A stretch of 64,000 nucleotides of DNA from positions 248,001 through 312,000 of the forward strand of contig NZ_BAABRO010000004.1 in the NCBI RefSeq assembly GCF_039545035.1, read 5' to 3'. Each line of letters starts with the position of its first letter. Positions within the stretch are counted from its first letter, which is position 1. This document shows, piece by piece, positions 36,462 to 46,298 of this stretch. The notes beneath the pieces are model-generated. The model was not told the origin of the DNA. It saw only the letters and a list, made by a program, of their open reading frames with translations, and searched no databases. The stretch is from Novipirellula caenicola. Its GTDB lineage: Bacteria > Planctomycetota > Planctomycetia > Pirellulales > Pirellulaceae. Made by a program: the position numbers and the translations under genes.

Positions 36462-39400
36462 TTACTTAGGCTCCGATGCGGTCACGCCGCCAGACAATCC
36501 GATCGTAAATGGAGACGTTTGCAAGGTCCGATCGATGGCAAACACCACAGTGTGCTCGCCCGCGGGCAACGATTCGGTCCGCAGCGATGCCGCAGGCGTC
36601 GGTTTGCCATCCACCCAAGCCTCGCTGATCTCGCTGGGAAATTCCAAACGCGCGTCGCCGTCGGCCGACACGTTGATATGGAAACGAATGAACGACGTGG
36701 GTGGTGTCGTTCGGTGCTGTTTGAACGCGTCCATCTCTTCGATCACAAACGTTCCGTCGACTCGCGACGTCAACGGTCGCCACTGCATGACTTCGCTGTC
36801 GTTTGCCACAGCATCGGTGCTGGTGCGATTGATCTGGCGATTCGATTGGTTGGTAAAAATCAGCGTCTCGATGCTGCGGAGCATCGGTTCGGTCGAAACC
36901 GTGTACTCCGGATCTCGCCCTAGCACAGAGAGGAACGCGACAAGATCCGCCAATTCGCCCTGAGTCAGATTGTCCAACAACCCCTCGGGCATCAGCGACT
37001 TGCCGGGCGATTCATCCTCGATTGAATCGACAAGGACCGAAGTGACCGTGCCATCGGCCAGCCGCACCTGGATTGTTTTGTCGTTTTCGGTAAGCACGAT
37101 CCCGCTGATCACGCGGCCCTCGTCCGTCAAGAATTGAGTCGTCGTGTAACCTTCTTTGAGCTTCACATTTGGCGAGAGCAGCGATTCCAAGATGTAGTCC
37201 GGCTGCGAGCTTCCCCCGATGCTGATCAGGTTGGGACCAACCAATCCGCCCGCCGTCCCGATGGCATGGCAATTGATACATTGCAGCTTGGCTTGCCGAT
37301 AAATTCGTTCGCCTTTAGCTGGTGAACCCTCCTTGGCTTGAGCCAAAATCTCAGCCGAAAGCTCTGGAGTCAATTTCCAGGCAAGGTCTTCGAGTTTGCC
37401 ACTTTTGCGAATCGCTTCTTCGAGTCGTGCATTTCCACCACTGCTGCGAAGATGCCGTAGCAGATGGCTCGCAAGTTCGGTATCGAGCGTGTGCTTCTCC
37501 AGCACGCTGGCAAAGGCTTCGGGAATGTCTTTGCGTTTCGCCATCTCGGCAACGATCGTCGCTCCATCTTCGATCGTCTCTTGGTCTTGGACCAGCTTGA
37601 TCACCGCAGCAAACGCGGCTCGCGGGCGATGGCTTGCCATCGTCCGGGTGGCAGCTACACGGGCTTGGGGGTCCTGCGAATCGAGTAGTCCGCGGATCGT
37701 CTGTTTGGCCTTGTCTGATTCGAACGATCCAATCGCCTCGATCAACGCCACCCGGCTATCGCCACTGGATTGAGGCAACATTTCGATCAAGGCCGACTCG
37801 GCTTGGCTCAATTTCCAAGTGGCAACCGCTTGATACAGCGTTGTTCGCCACTGCGGGTTGCGGTCGAGTGTTGCCGCATCGGCGACCGCAACCGCGACGC
37901 TGGCGTTTGCATCGGCCGGAATTGTTCCATCCGACTTGGTCCGCTCAAGCAGCGCGGTCAACCGCGAAGCCGAGGGCGTGGACGACGAGGAACTCGTCAG
38001 CATTTTGAGCAATTGACCGAGCTGGTTTGCGTTGCCAGCCTGGACCGCGGCGAGGAACAATTCGTCGCTCGAGGCCGCTTTGCCGGCATCACGCTGCAGC
38101 ATCTCGATCGCCACTTGGGCTGCCTTTGGATTGGCAATCGCGCTGACGGCAATCGCTAATTCATGCGGTTTTGACTGCCAATCGATTTGTTCCAAGATGG
38201 ATGTCGATGGCGATGCCGCGTCCAGTTTCCGCAAGGATTGCCAAATGACAAAATCCAAATTGCTGTCGATCGGATGCTTGGCAACGTCAATCACGGCGTT
38301 CAGTGCATCACGATCTGCATGGGCTTGGCCGACACTAATCGCCACTTCCAATCGTGTCCGCGGATCCGCCGCATCCGCTTGCGCGAACACCATCTGCGAA
38401 ATCGTGTTGTAAGCCTCACTGTCGGTGGCGACGTTCTCGCGGCTACGCCAAATGCTTCGCAGCGCCGTACCGAGCACTCGTTTCTCGGATTGCTTGCTGG
38501 CGGCAATCGCGATTTCAGCATCCTTCGCGTTCGCAGCCGAAACCACTTCATTCATCCACAACACCTCCAATGCTCGCATCGCGGCGTTTGCATTGTCGGC
38601 GTCTCGCCAATCACGAATCGTTTTCATCACGCTGGCGGAATCGGTCTCTGCACGTCGCCACAGTTCTTCGCGAGCAAATTGGCGAACGTCGAGCGACGGA
38701 TCCTCGAGCAGTTCGCACAACTCGGCAGTCGACTGTTTCGCAAATTCAGGCCAAGGATCCAGCGGTTGCTCGGGAAAACTGACCCGCCAAATGCGACCAT
38801 GCTTGCGATCGCGTCGTTCGTCACGGAAATCGACTTCACCATGCTGGATGATCGGGTTGTACCAATCGGCAATGTAGACGGCGCCGTCGGGCCCCATCCG
38901 CACGTCGATCGGGCGGAACGCGACGTGCGACGTCGTAATGATTTCGGGTTGCTGTTGACTGCGGAATCCGCTGCCATCGGGGGTGACGTCGAAGCGGCAG
39001 ACGCGGTGGCTACGGAAATCGTTGGTGACCAAGCCTCCTTTCCAATCGGCGGGAATGTGCGTCCCCGACAACACGGCGAGCCCACAATACTTTGGGCTTC
39101 CCGGGTTCAATCCGCTCACCCATCGACTTGCTCCCGGCGACGTGATGAAGACGGCATCGGGAAAGGCATAGTTGATGCCTTCGAAACACGCCCCATCGGT
39201 GACAAACGATTCGCCCTGTTCATCGAACACGTGGCCCCATGGGTTGATGAACCCTTTGCAAAAAACTTCCAAGCGGCCGGTGCTGGGGCGATAACGCCAA
39301 ATCCCGCCTCCGTCCAAGTGCCGAGTGCCGTACGCGGTATCAATGTGGCTGTGAATGTAAATCGATTGATTGAAATACAAACATCCATCAGGCCCCCAAC

Positions 39401-39992
39401 GCAACGTATGCAGAAGATGGTGCGTGTCTTCGGTACCAAAGCCGCTAAAGATGACGCGGCGTTTGTCCGCGACGCCGTCACCATCGGTGTCCGCCAGATG
39501 CAGCAGCTGAGTGCTGTCGGCGACGTAACATGCGTTTTCGCCATCGGGGATCACTCCGGTCGGAATCAGCAACCCATCGGCAAACGTGGTCGATTGATCG
39601 ATGTCGCCATCGCCGTCGGTGTCACGCAGCACCACGATTTTATCATCTGCCAACTCACCCGGTTTGATCTGCGGGTACACCTCGCTGGTCGCCACCCACA
39701 GAGCCCCGGAAGCATCAAAGTTCATTTGAATGGGCTTGCGAATCTGAGGATCAGCCGCGTAAAGATTAACGCTTGCTGATTCAGCCACTCGCATTTCGGA
39801 CGACTCGCTCGCCGGATCCGGCTGCGGAATCTCGGTCAGATCTCGCTGGGCATACAGCGCCGGCTGAGTCGCGATCGCAAGCACGCCGCACAGCACGACT
39901 GCGATAGCACGCTTGGGCGTAATGACGTTTGCCACGATCGACAAACCAGAAAGAGGGGCAGCAGCAGGGCAACGAGGGGGACAATACTTCAT
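36462..39992 (-). CDS. PVC-type haem-binding CxxCH protein (beta-propeller, HEAT, cytochrome c)
   Basis: An 1176-residue exported protein. The start at 39992 is chosen because a signal segment follows (RAIAVVLCGVLAIATQPALYAQ); an open frame from 40088 has no such logic. Domains in order: a sugar-dehydrogenase-like beta-propeller (VLRDTDGDGDIDQSTTFADG, GPDGCLYFNQS, PDGAVYIADWYNPI) with Ca-binding-type DTDGDG loops; a helical HEAT-like region (residues of about 420-900); a cytochrome c domain with CINCH and the distal stretch GLVGPNLISIGG; then a C-terminal beta domain. This planctomycete-specific architecture is probably a periplasmic dehydrogenase transferring electrons to its own haem. Substrate unknown, probably sugar or polyol. 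It is divergent from the alpha/beta-hydrolase-like gene. Confidence 0.9.
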   Translation of the reverse strand: MKYCPPRCPAAAPLSGLSIVANVITPKRAIAVVLCGVLAIATQPALYAQRDLTEIPQPDPASESSEMRVAESASVNLYAADPQIRKPIQMNFDASGALWVATSEVYPQIKPGELADDKIVVLRDTDGDGDIDQSTTFADGLLIPTGVIPDGENACYVADSTQLLHLADTDGDGVADKRRVIFSGFGTEDTHHLLHTLRWGPDGCLYFNQSIYIHSHIDTAYGTRHLDGGGIWRYRPSTGRLEVFCKGFINPWGHVFDEQGESFVTDGACFEGINYAFPDAVFITSPGASRWVSGLNPGSPKYCGLAVLSGTHIPADWKGGLVTNDFRSHRVCRFDVTPDGSGFRSQQQPEIITTSHVAFRPIDVRMGPDGAVYIADWYNPIIQHGEVDFRDERRDRKHGRIWRVSFPEQPLDPWPEFAKQSTAELCELLEDPSLDVRQFAREELWRRAETDSASVMKTIRDWRDADNANAAMRALEVLWMNEVVSAANAKDAEIAIAASKQSEKRVLGTALRSIWRSRENVATDSEAYNTISQMVFAQADAADPRTRLEVAISVGQAHADRDALNAVIDVAKHPIDSNLDFVIWQSLRKLDAASPSTSILEQIDWQSKPHELAIAVSAIANPKAAQVAIEMLQRDAGKAASSDELFLAAVQAGNANQLGQLLKMLTSSSSSTPSASRLTALLERTKSDGTIPADANASVAVAVADAATLDRNPQWRTTLYQAVATWKLSQAESALIEMLPQSSGDSRVALIEAIGSFESDKAKQTIRGLLDSQDPQARVAATRTMASHRPRAAFAAVIKLVQDQETIEDGATIVAEMAKRKDIPEAFASVLEKHTLDTELASHLLRHLRSSGGNARLEEAIRKSGKLEDLAWKLTPELSAEILAQAKEGSPAKGERIYRQAKLQCINCHAIGTAGGLVGPNLISIGGSSQPDYILESLLSPNVKLKEGYTTTQFLTDEGRVISGIVLTENDKTIQVRLADGTVTSVLVDSIEDESPGKSLMPEGLLDNLTQGELADLVAFLSVLGRDPEYTVSTEPMLRSIETLIFTNQSNRQINRTSTDAVANDSEVMQWRPLTSRVDGTFVIEEMDAFKQHRTTPPTSFIRFHINVSADGDARLEFPSEISEAWVDGKPTPAASLRTESLPAGEHTVVFAIDRTLQTSPFTIGLSGGVTASEPK

Positions 39993-40521
39993 TATCGATA
40001 CTGGGCTGATTTTTGGGAGTTTGGTTTCCGAAACGCCGATTCGGGGCTTTTTGCATGGATGCCAGCGAGGTGAGCTGAACGAGCACACGCCACAAGCACA
40101 CGCCGAGCGAAGGCGACAGTATAGATCAACGTGGATTGTTTGTCCGGTCAGTTTGACCCACGCGACGGGGCAGTTTAACCTTTAAGAGGGCGGTTTTGTT
40201 TAGATTTACGCCTTCCCCTCTTTTCCGACTCATCAAACCCTTCCCCCCGCCCACCTCTGGGTGCCCTATCGCGGGGTGGATTGAACTACACTCTGCAAGC
40301 GGCGAGCAGGTAAGATGAAAAGGCAAAGACGTCAGATGGAAATAACAAATCAGATGGAATAGCAACGAGGCGCAGCGAGTCCCGATGGGACGCATCGCCC
40401 CTGTGAACCCAAGCAGTCTGTGAACCCAAGCAGTCAGTGAACCCAAGCAGCCAGTCAGAGAAGCGGATCAACAAGTGACCGCTTTTTTATCCGATCGGAA
40501 AAATACGTTTAGGAGTCCTTC
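39993..40521. other. Divergent intergenic region with 17-bp tandem repeat
   Basis: Promoters for both flanking genes should lie here. It contains a 17-bp x3 tandem array (40401-40451, separate entry) and AGGAG at 40511-40515 before the ATG at 40522. A TACACT box at 40287-40292 is -10-like. No gene is supported. Confidence 0.5.
40401..40451 (+). repeat. 17-bp tandem repeat, three units
   Basis: Three contiguous units of CTGTGAACCCAAGCAGT: units one and two are identical, unit three is CAGTGAACCCAAGCAGC. They lie about 70 bp upstream of the alpha/beta-hydrolase-like gene. Function unknown; they could be transcription-factor sites or slippage products. Confidence 0.9.
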
Positions 40522-41520
40522 ATGCGAAGCGCGGTAGCCGTCCAGTCCCTGCAAAATCCTTCCGACCTATCCCGTGATGCTGCTTCGACCCACGATGCCC
40601 TTCGCCGCATGGTCGTGATGTTCATGGTGTTCGCGATGAGCATCGTGGTCGCTTCGATCGCGGTTGGCCAAGACCGCAAAGGGAAAGGCAAGGAGAAAGA
40701 GGACCCGGCGTTGAAACCACGTCCGGTGACATTGAAAACCCGTGACGGCATTGCCCTTCGCGCTTTCTACTTTCCGTCGAGCAAGGGGAAAGATGCCATT
40801 CCAGTGATCTTGGTCCATGAATGGGAAGGGCAAGTGAGCCCCTACTACAATTTGGTGGTTGCCCTTCGCGATGCCGGATGCGCGGTATTGGCTCCGGATT
40901 ATCGCGGCCATGGCGGCAGCAAAGAGTATGTCGATGTGCGAGGCAAAACGGAGACGTTCGACCCGTCGACCATGAACAAACGGGACATCGATGCGATCCT
41001 GTCCTCGGATCTCGAAGAGGCCAAGCAGTTCCTGAAACATGAAAACGACGATGGCAAATTGAACTTAAACGCGCTGGTGATGATTGGCGTTCGCGAAGGC
41101 GGCGTGCTCGCTTCCCATTTCGCGATGCGTGATTGGCGTTGGCCATCGATCGGCAGCAAAAAACAAGGCCAGGACGTCAAGGCACTCGTGTTGATCAGTC
41201 CGGAAAAGCAGCTAAAGGGAGTTGGAATCGACCCCACGCTGACCGATATCAACGTGCTGCGATTGCCGATCATGATTGTCGCCGGCGACAGCAGCTCGGA
41301 GAGCTCCGAGGCCACTCGCATCGCCAAACGGATCGAAGTGTTCAAGAAGAAAGCAGGCCAAGGCGAAGTCACGGGGCTCACACAGCAAACGGTCCGAACC
41401 AGTCTTAGCGGTCCCGCATTGGTCAATGAGTCGTCGGAGGTGATCCCCGCGATCGTCAAATTTGTCACCTCCAATGTCAAGATTAGCGACGACGTCAATC
41501 CCTGGGTCAAACGAGATTAA
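40522..41520 (+). CDS. Exported alpha/beta-hydrolase-fold protein lacking the nucleophile serine
   Basis: A 332-residue protein with a good Shine-Dalgarno AGGAG seven bases before the ATG. A hydrophobic N-terminal segment (MVVMFMVFAMSIVVASIAVG) is a signal or anchor preceded by 29 residues. The fold pattern is clear: VTLKTRDGIALRAFYFPSS, IPVILVHEWEGQ, LAPDYRGHGGS, ALVMIGVREGG (nucleophile elbow) and IMIVAGDSSSESS (acid strand). The elbow reads G-V-R-E-G instead of G-x-S-x-G, so the catalytic serine is Arg, and no C-terminal histidine is in the usual place. It is probably a non-catalytic relative of dienelactone-hydrolase-like proteins. The neighbouring peptidase gene follows after about 130 bp. 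Confidence 0.8.
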   Translation: MRSAVAVQSLQNPSDLSRDAASTHDALRRMVVMFMVFAMSIVVASIAVGQDRKGKGKEKEDPALKPRPVTLKTRDGIALRAFYFPSSKGKDAIPVILVHEWEGQVSPYYNLVVALRDAGCAVLAPDYRGHGGSKEYVDVRGKTETFDPSTMNKRDIDAILSSDLEEAKQFLKHENDDGKLNLNALVMIGVREGGVLASHFAMRDWRWPSIGSKKQGQDVKALVLISPEKQLKGVGIDPTLTDINVLRLPIMIVAGDSSSESSEATRIAKRIEVFKKKAGQGEVTGLTQQTVRTSLSGPALVNESSEVIPAIVKFVTSNVKISDDVNPWVKRD

Positions 41521-41650
41521 AGCCGTCGATGGTGGCATGGATGCTCGACCGCTTTGCAATCGGACGTCACGTCCTCTCGATTGCCAAATGTTGCGCATGT
41601 AGTGAAATTCCGAGGCGGAATATCCTCTTTTTTTCAAAGGTCGTAACACG

Positions 41651-42712
41651 TTGGTAAAACATTCGGCAGCGAGTGACGCTGGGTTAAGTGATTTTCTGCA
41701 CCTGCTAGGTGGCTTGGTTCGCGAGCCATCGGTGGTGGGTGTCGAGCAGGCTTTTTTTCGAGTCGTACTGCGCGAGCTCGAAGAGTTGTCGGTCAACGTT
41801 TCGCTGTACCACGGCGTCTTGGTGGCACAGGGAAACCGGCCAGATTCGATCATCTTGTCGGCGCACGTGGACCGCCATGGATTGCTTTGCACCGGCCCGA
41901 ACGAGTTCCAATACGCGGCGTTTATCGCTGGCAACCGAGGCGAACTGAACGGCGATTCGGTCTCGGAACAGATGATGGAATTGATTCAAGACCGCTTCAT
42001 CGGCCAGCGTGTCCAGTCGCACTTGCCGCACGTCGGTACCTATTTGGGCCAAGGCTCGATCACACGTTCGTTTGTTTGCCCGAATCGCCGCAACTTGATT
42101 TTCGAGATCGATGGACTGAGCCACCTGCAACCGGGCACGCCGGTTTCGTTTGTCGATCGCTTGACGATCGCCGATGGTTTCATTTCAGCGCAGCTTGATA
42201 ATGTGTTGTCGGTCGCGATCCTCGTCCACATGTTTCGCTGTGGATTCCAAGGCACCGTGCTATTCACCGCCGGCGAAGAAGCGGGCCGAAGTTGGCGGTA
42301 CGCGCTCGAGTGGTTCCTGCGGCGACAATTGTGGACGCAGCGTTTGATCGTGCTGGACACCAGCCCCTATCCGACGCCGTTGGCGGCCGCCGCGCAAGAG
42401 GTCGTCTTGCGTCGCCGCGATGCCACCGCCATCTTTGCGGGCGACATGACGATGGAACTGCAAGATCGCTGCGAATCGCTGGGGATCGGCTACAGCTACA
42501 AAGACGATTACGTCGAAGCGATCAATCGCACGCGTGAAAAACCGCTGTCGTTTGGCCGGACCGAATTGGGACGACTGACCGCGGCGACCGAGGGAAAGAT
42601 CAACGGCACCACGCTGCAAATCCCCACCACCAGCTATCACACCGCCTCGGAAACAGCATCTCTAAGCAGCATTCGCGCGGTCTTGCGGTTGTTAGACAGC
42701 TACATCGATTAG
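41651..42712 (+). CDS. M42-like metallopeptidase
   Basis: A 353-residue protein with a probable TTG start at 41651 and AAAGG at 41636-41640. Metal ligands of the M42/M20-type di-zinc aminopeptidase fold can be followed: SAHVDRHG (His-x-Asp), SAQLDNVLSV (bridging Asp), FTAGEEAGRS (Glu-Glu, catalytic base and ligand), VLDTSPYP (Asp) and TTSYHTASETAS (His). The middle holds the insertion domain typical of M42 (residues of about 100-165). No signal peptide is visible, so it is probably cytosolic. Substrates of M42 enzymes are peptides; glucanase annotations of relatives are historical. It is a single-gene unit. Confidence 0.85.
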   Translation: MVKHSAASDAGLSDFLHLLGGLVREPSVVGVEQAFFRVVLRELEELSVNVSLYHGVLVAQGNRPDSIILSAHVDRHGLLCTGPNEFQYAAFIAGNRGELNGDSVSEQMMELIQDRFIGQRVQSHLPHVGTYLGQGSITRSFVCPNRRNLIFEIDGLSHLQPGTPVSFVDRLTIADGFISAQLDNVLSVAILVHMFRCGFQGTVLFTAGEEAGRSWRYALEWFLRRQLWTQRLIVLDTSPYPTPLAAAAQEVVLRRRDATAIFAGDMTMELQDRCESLGIGYSYKDDYVEAINRTREKPLSFGRTELGRLTAATEGKINGTTLQIPTTSYHTASETASLSSIRAVLRLLDSYID

Positions 42713-43023
42713 TCGCCGCTGCTAGATCAACCACCCCGGCAGGAGGGGAGGAAGCCCCAAAAGCAGAGCTTGCGAAGGTCCACTTCCCCCACTGGCCGCT
42801 AAAATCCCGCCTTTTCTCGTGTCTCGCCTGCGCGAACAGGCTACACTATTGGCACGCAAAGACGCTTTATCCCCCGGAAACCTGAGTTCAACGGGGCCGT
42901 GACCGCGTTTATTTAACGCAGCGTGAAATGCCAATTCGACGTGGACGTTCACGAAGTTCCGCATCGATTCACGCGATGCAGTGCTCACTTCTTTTTGAAT
43001 TTCGAGAAAAGGGACAGCGATAG
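42713..43023. other. Intergenic region before the DUF1549/DUF1501 pair
   Basis: No gene is supported; a leftward 88-codon open frame here has no ribosome site and looks accidental. TACACT at 42842-42847 (in GCTACACTATTGG) is -10-like, 177 bases before the ATG at 43024, which would give a long leader. GGGACAG just before the ATG is a weak ribosome site. Confidence 0.45.
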
Positions 43024-44994
43024 ATGGGTGTCGATCCGCATGTTTCCAACCGTATTTGCCGTCACCGTGTTTTCATGGCACTGATGCTGGTCGGGGTGCT
43101 TAGCTTGACGGCGACGGATGCCTTCGCACAGCGAAAGAAGCCATCACCGCCGAAGCCTCCTAAGATCAAGCTTCCCGCCAGCGTGCTTGAGAAAACACCG
43201 GTCCAAATGGACGTGGCCAAGGTCGAGGCGAGATCGCGTGCAGAGATCCACTCGGCGTCGCGTGCGATCGATCGTGCCGTCGAGGCAAAATTGGCGAGCG
43301 AAGGTCTCTCGCCCAATGCGATGGCTAGCGACGAGGTGTTCATGCGGCGTGTGTACCTAGACGTTGCCGGTCGCATCCCTTCCTTGGCCGAAGCAACGGA
43401 GTTTCTGCAGTCGACGCATCCCGATCGACGCGAGGATTTGATCGACCAACTGCTCAACAGCCCTGACTACGTCAGCAACATGTACAACCTGTGGGCCGAT
43501 GTGTTGCGATTGGTCGAACGACCGTCACCCGACAATATTTCGGATCCCTATTTGGCTTACGTCAAAGAATCGATTTGTTCGAACAAGCCGTACGACAAAT
43601 GGGTTTACGAAATGTTGACGGCAACCGGCAAGGCCTGGGAAAACCCTGCCGTCGGTTTCCAGCTTCGCGACGATTTGATGCCGCTGGCATACGTCGACAA
43701 TACCGTGCGTGTCTTTCTAGGCACCCAAATCGGCTGTGCCCAATGTCACGACCATCCGTTTGACCAATGGACTCAGTATCAATTTTATCAACTCGCCGCG
43801 ATGACCGCCGGAACACGAACGCGGATCGGCGGCGACATGCCGGGTTATCAAGAGGAACGCAAAAAACGCCGAGAGTTCCAGGACGAAGCCAAGCGACGTG
43901 ACGAAAAAGGTCGCTTCCCCAGTCAATACCGGCGCGTGATGAACGCCAGCTTGTATGACGTTCGCGAGGTCAAAGCGGTTTTAAAACTTCCTCATGATTA
44001 CGCCTACTCGGATGCCAAACCGCTTTCGCCGGTAAAACCGGCCGTGTTGTGGGACGACGTTCCGGCGGAAGCCAAGTCGGATTCGCCACGCGAGCAGTTC
44101 GCCGCCTGGGTGACCAGCCCCGAGAATCCGAAATTCAGCCGCATGATCGCCAACCGGCTATGGAAGCGATTTATCGGTGTCGGTGTGATCGAGCCGATTG
44201 ACGATTTCAACGAGGACAACCCGTGTGCGAATGAAGAGCTGCTTGATTTATTAAGTGAGCAAATGGTGCGAGGTGGATTTGATCTGAAACAGTTCATTCG
44301 CGCGATCCTATACAGCAACACGTACCAACGGGAAGCCAGCGACTACGAGGTCACCAGTGGCGAGCTGTATTATGCCCCCGGCCCCGTGGTTCGACGCATG
44401 ACGGCGGAACAAGTGTGGGATTCGATTTTGACCATGGCGGTTCACAACCCTTGGCCTTTCCAGCGTCCGACGGCCGAGGACATCGCTCCCTATGTCTCGA
44501 TCGATTTTCGTCATGCCTCGTTTGATCAAGTCACTGCATTGGCGGATCAGTTCAAAAAGACGTACGACATCGGTACCTACCGGCGTTCGCTGAACCAACA
44601 CGCCTACCAAGGCAACGTGTTGTGCCGCGCCAGCGAGCTGCCATCGCCATTGCCGGCAGACCATTTCTTGCGTCAATTTGGTCAAGGCAATCGTGAAAGC
44701 ATCCAAACGGCCGAACAAGAGCCGACCGTCCCGCAAACGTTGGCCATGTTCAACGGCCCGATCACCCATGTCATGCTCGAGCCCGGTTCGGCGATTGTCG
44801 ACAACGTGTTGGCAATCGACAAAACAAAGGATCGCATCGACGCAATTTTCTTGAGTGTCCTCGGCCGCATGCCGACACAGAAGGATCGGTTGATAACCGC
44901 GAAAGAATTGTCGCAGATGAAAAACGACAATGTCGGTTACGGCAACATCATTTGGGCACTCCTGAACACTCGAGAATTCTTATTTGTTCAATAA
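43024..44994 (+). CDS. DUF1549/DUF1553 protein with CxxCH motif
   Basis: A 656-residue exported protein. Signal peptide: VFMALMLVGVLSLTATDAFAQ. The DUF1549 domain covers about residues 85-290 (DEVFMRRVYLDVAGRIPSLA, SPDYVSNMYNLWADVLR, and the haem-type motif GCAQCHDHPFDQW); the DUF1553 domain covers about 350-640 (FAAWVTSPENPKFSRMIANR, FDLKQFIRAILYSNTYQRE). Planctomycetes encode many such proteins, always beside DUF1501 proteins, and they are thought to be periplasmic, possibly electron-transfer linked. The DUF1501 gene starts 14 bp after the stop, so the pair is an operon. Confidence 0.93.
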   Translation: MGVDPHVSNRICRHRVFMALMLVGVLSLTATDAFAQRKKPSPPKPPKIKLPASVLEKTPVQMDVAKVEARSRAEIHSASRAIDRAVEAKLASEGLSPNAMASDEVFMRRVYLDVAGRIPSLAEATEFLQSTHPDRREDLIDQLLNSPDYVSNMYNLWADVLRLVERPSPDNISDPYLAYVKESICSNKPYDKWVYEMLTATGKAWENPAVGFQLRDDLMPLAYVDNTVRVFLGTQIGCAQCHDHPFDQWTQYQFYQLAAMTAGTRTRIGGDMPGYQEERKKRREFQDEAKRRDEKGRFPSQYRRVMNASLYDVREVKAVLKLPHDYAYSDAKPLSPVKPAVLWDDVPAEAKSDSPREQFAAWVTSPENPKFSRMIANRLWKRFIGVGVIEPIDDFNEDNPCANEELLDLLSEQMVRGGFDLKQFIRAILYSNTYQREASDYEVTSGELYYAPGPVVRRMTAEQVWDSILTMAVHNPWPFQRPTAEDIAPYVSIDFRHASFDQVTALADQFKKTYDIGTYRRSLNQHAYQGNVLCRASELPSPLPADHFLRQFGQGNRESIQTAEQEPTVPQTLAMFNGPITHVMLEPGSAIVDNVLAIDKTKDRIDAIFLSVLGRMPTQKDRLITAKELSQMKNDNVGYGNIIWALLNTREFLFVQ

Positions 44995-45008
44995 AGGCGG
45001 AATGTGTA

Positions 45009-46298
45009 ATGAATCGACCTGAATTCACAAGCCAGCAGCGTCGTGATTTTATGAAGATGATCGCGAAGCAGACGCTTGGCGTTTCGTTTGCCGGTGCACT
45101 CGGTTCGCAAACCATGATCGGCTCGGCCGACGCAGCAGCGACCCCTGCGGGCAAAGCCAAACACATCATCTACATCATGCTCGATGGCGCGATGAGCCAT
45201 ATTGATACGTTTGATCCAAAACAGGGAGTCGAAGAAGCGGGCGAAACCAAACCGACGCAAACGCGTGTGCCGGGATTGATGTTCGGCGACCGCTTTCCCA
45301 AGCTCTCCTATTTGGCCGGAGCGATTGCGGTGGTCCGGTCGCTGAGCACCGAAACCGGAGCTCACGAACAGGGACGCTATTTGATGCGGACCGCCTACAA
45401 ACAACTCAACAGTATCCAGCACCCAGGAATGGGGGCATGGATGACGTCACAACAACCCAAACCCAATAACGGTTTGCCAAGCAACTATTTGATTGGATCC
45501 ACCAACGGCCATCCCGGCGCTGGATTCCTGCCTCCATCGTTTTCGCCGGTCCCAATTGCCGATGCGGCCAAAGGACTGCAGAACACAAAGCTTCCCAAAT
45601 ACTTGCCGCCGGAACTTTTTAGTCGCCGCATGATGCTGGCCACCAAGTTTGATGAAGCGTTTCAACAACGACGCGATAACAGCAAAGTAATCGCGTACAA
45701 CCAAGCGTACCGAGACGCCTATCAATTGATGGGTAGCGATCAATTGAAGGTGTTTGACATCAACGAAGAACCCAAGGCAATTCGCGATGCCTATGGGAAC
45801 AACTCGCTTGGCCAAGGATGTTTGCTGGCGCGGCGATTGGTCGAAAAGGGAGCCCAATTCGTCGAGGTCACCTCGGGCGGCTGGGACATGCACCAAAACC
45901 TTTACGAGTCGCTTGATACCCGAGCTGCCAATCTTGATACCGCGCTGGGCAACTTGATGCGGGATTTGCACAGCAAAGGTTTGTTCAGCGAAACGCTGAT
46001 TGTCGTCACCACGGAATTTGGACGCAGTCCCAAGTTGAACGTGAACGCGGGCCGCGATCATCATCCTGGTGCATTTTGCAGTCTGTTGATCGGGGCCGGA
46101 ATCCGCGGCGGCCAAGCCTACGGTGAATCCGACAAACGGGGACATTCAGTCGCCAAAGATCACGTGTCGGTCGCCGACTTCAATAAAACGATCGCCGCTG
46201 CGGCGGGGCTGCCGATCGACAAAGAGGTCTACTCACCATCGGGACGTCCTTTCAAAATCGGCGGCGATGGCAAAGTCATCCAAGCCCTGTTGTCCTGA
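45009..46298 (+). CDS. DUF1501 protein (sulfatase-like fold, Tat-exported)
   Basis: A 429-residue protein. The start at 45009 gives a twin-arginine-type leader (QQRRDFMKMIAKQTLGVSFA) ending near ADA. The body has the alkaline-phosphatase-like pattern of DUF1501: KHIIYIMLDGAMSHIDTFDP at the N-terminus (metal Asp), VEVTSGGWDMHQN (Asp/His), VVTTEFGRSPKLN and GRDHHPGAFCSLLIGAGIRGG (His pairs) and ESDKRGHSVAKDHVSV near the end. Family members probably bind metal and may hydrolyse sulfate or phosphate esters, but no DUF1501 activity is known to me. Second gene of the operon; a hairpin follows at 46321-46353. Confidence 0.93.
   Translation: MNRPEFTSQQRRDFMKMIAKQTLGVSFAGALGSQTMIGSADAAATPAGKAKHIIYIMLDGAMSHIDTFDPKQGVEEAGETKPTQTRVPGLMFGDRFPKLSYLAGAIAVVRSLSTETGAHEQGRYLMRTAYKQLNSIQHPGMGAWMTSQQPKPNNGLPSNYLIGSTNGHPGAGFLPPSFSPVPIADAAKGLQNTKLPKYLPPELFSRRMMLATKFDEAFQQRRDNSKVIAYNQAYRDAYQLMGSDQLKVFDINEEPKAIRDAYGNNSLGQGCLLARRLVEKGAQFVEVTSGGWDMHQNLYESLDTRAANLDTALGNLMRDLHSKGLFSETLIVVTTEFGRSPKLNVNAGRDHHPGAFCSLLIGAGIRGGQAYGESDKRGHSVAKDHVSVADFNKTIAAAAGLPIDKEVYSPSGRPFKIGGDGKVIQALLS

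Noticed and set aside
38187-39779. Rightward open frame of about 530 codons opposite the haem-binding protein
   Set aside because: Antisense shadow of a propeller/HEAT protein; no ribosome site or motif.
42722-42988. Leftward 88-codon frame before the DUF1549 gene
   Set aside because: No ribosome site, no domain, atypical residue mix; probably chance.
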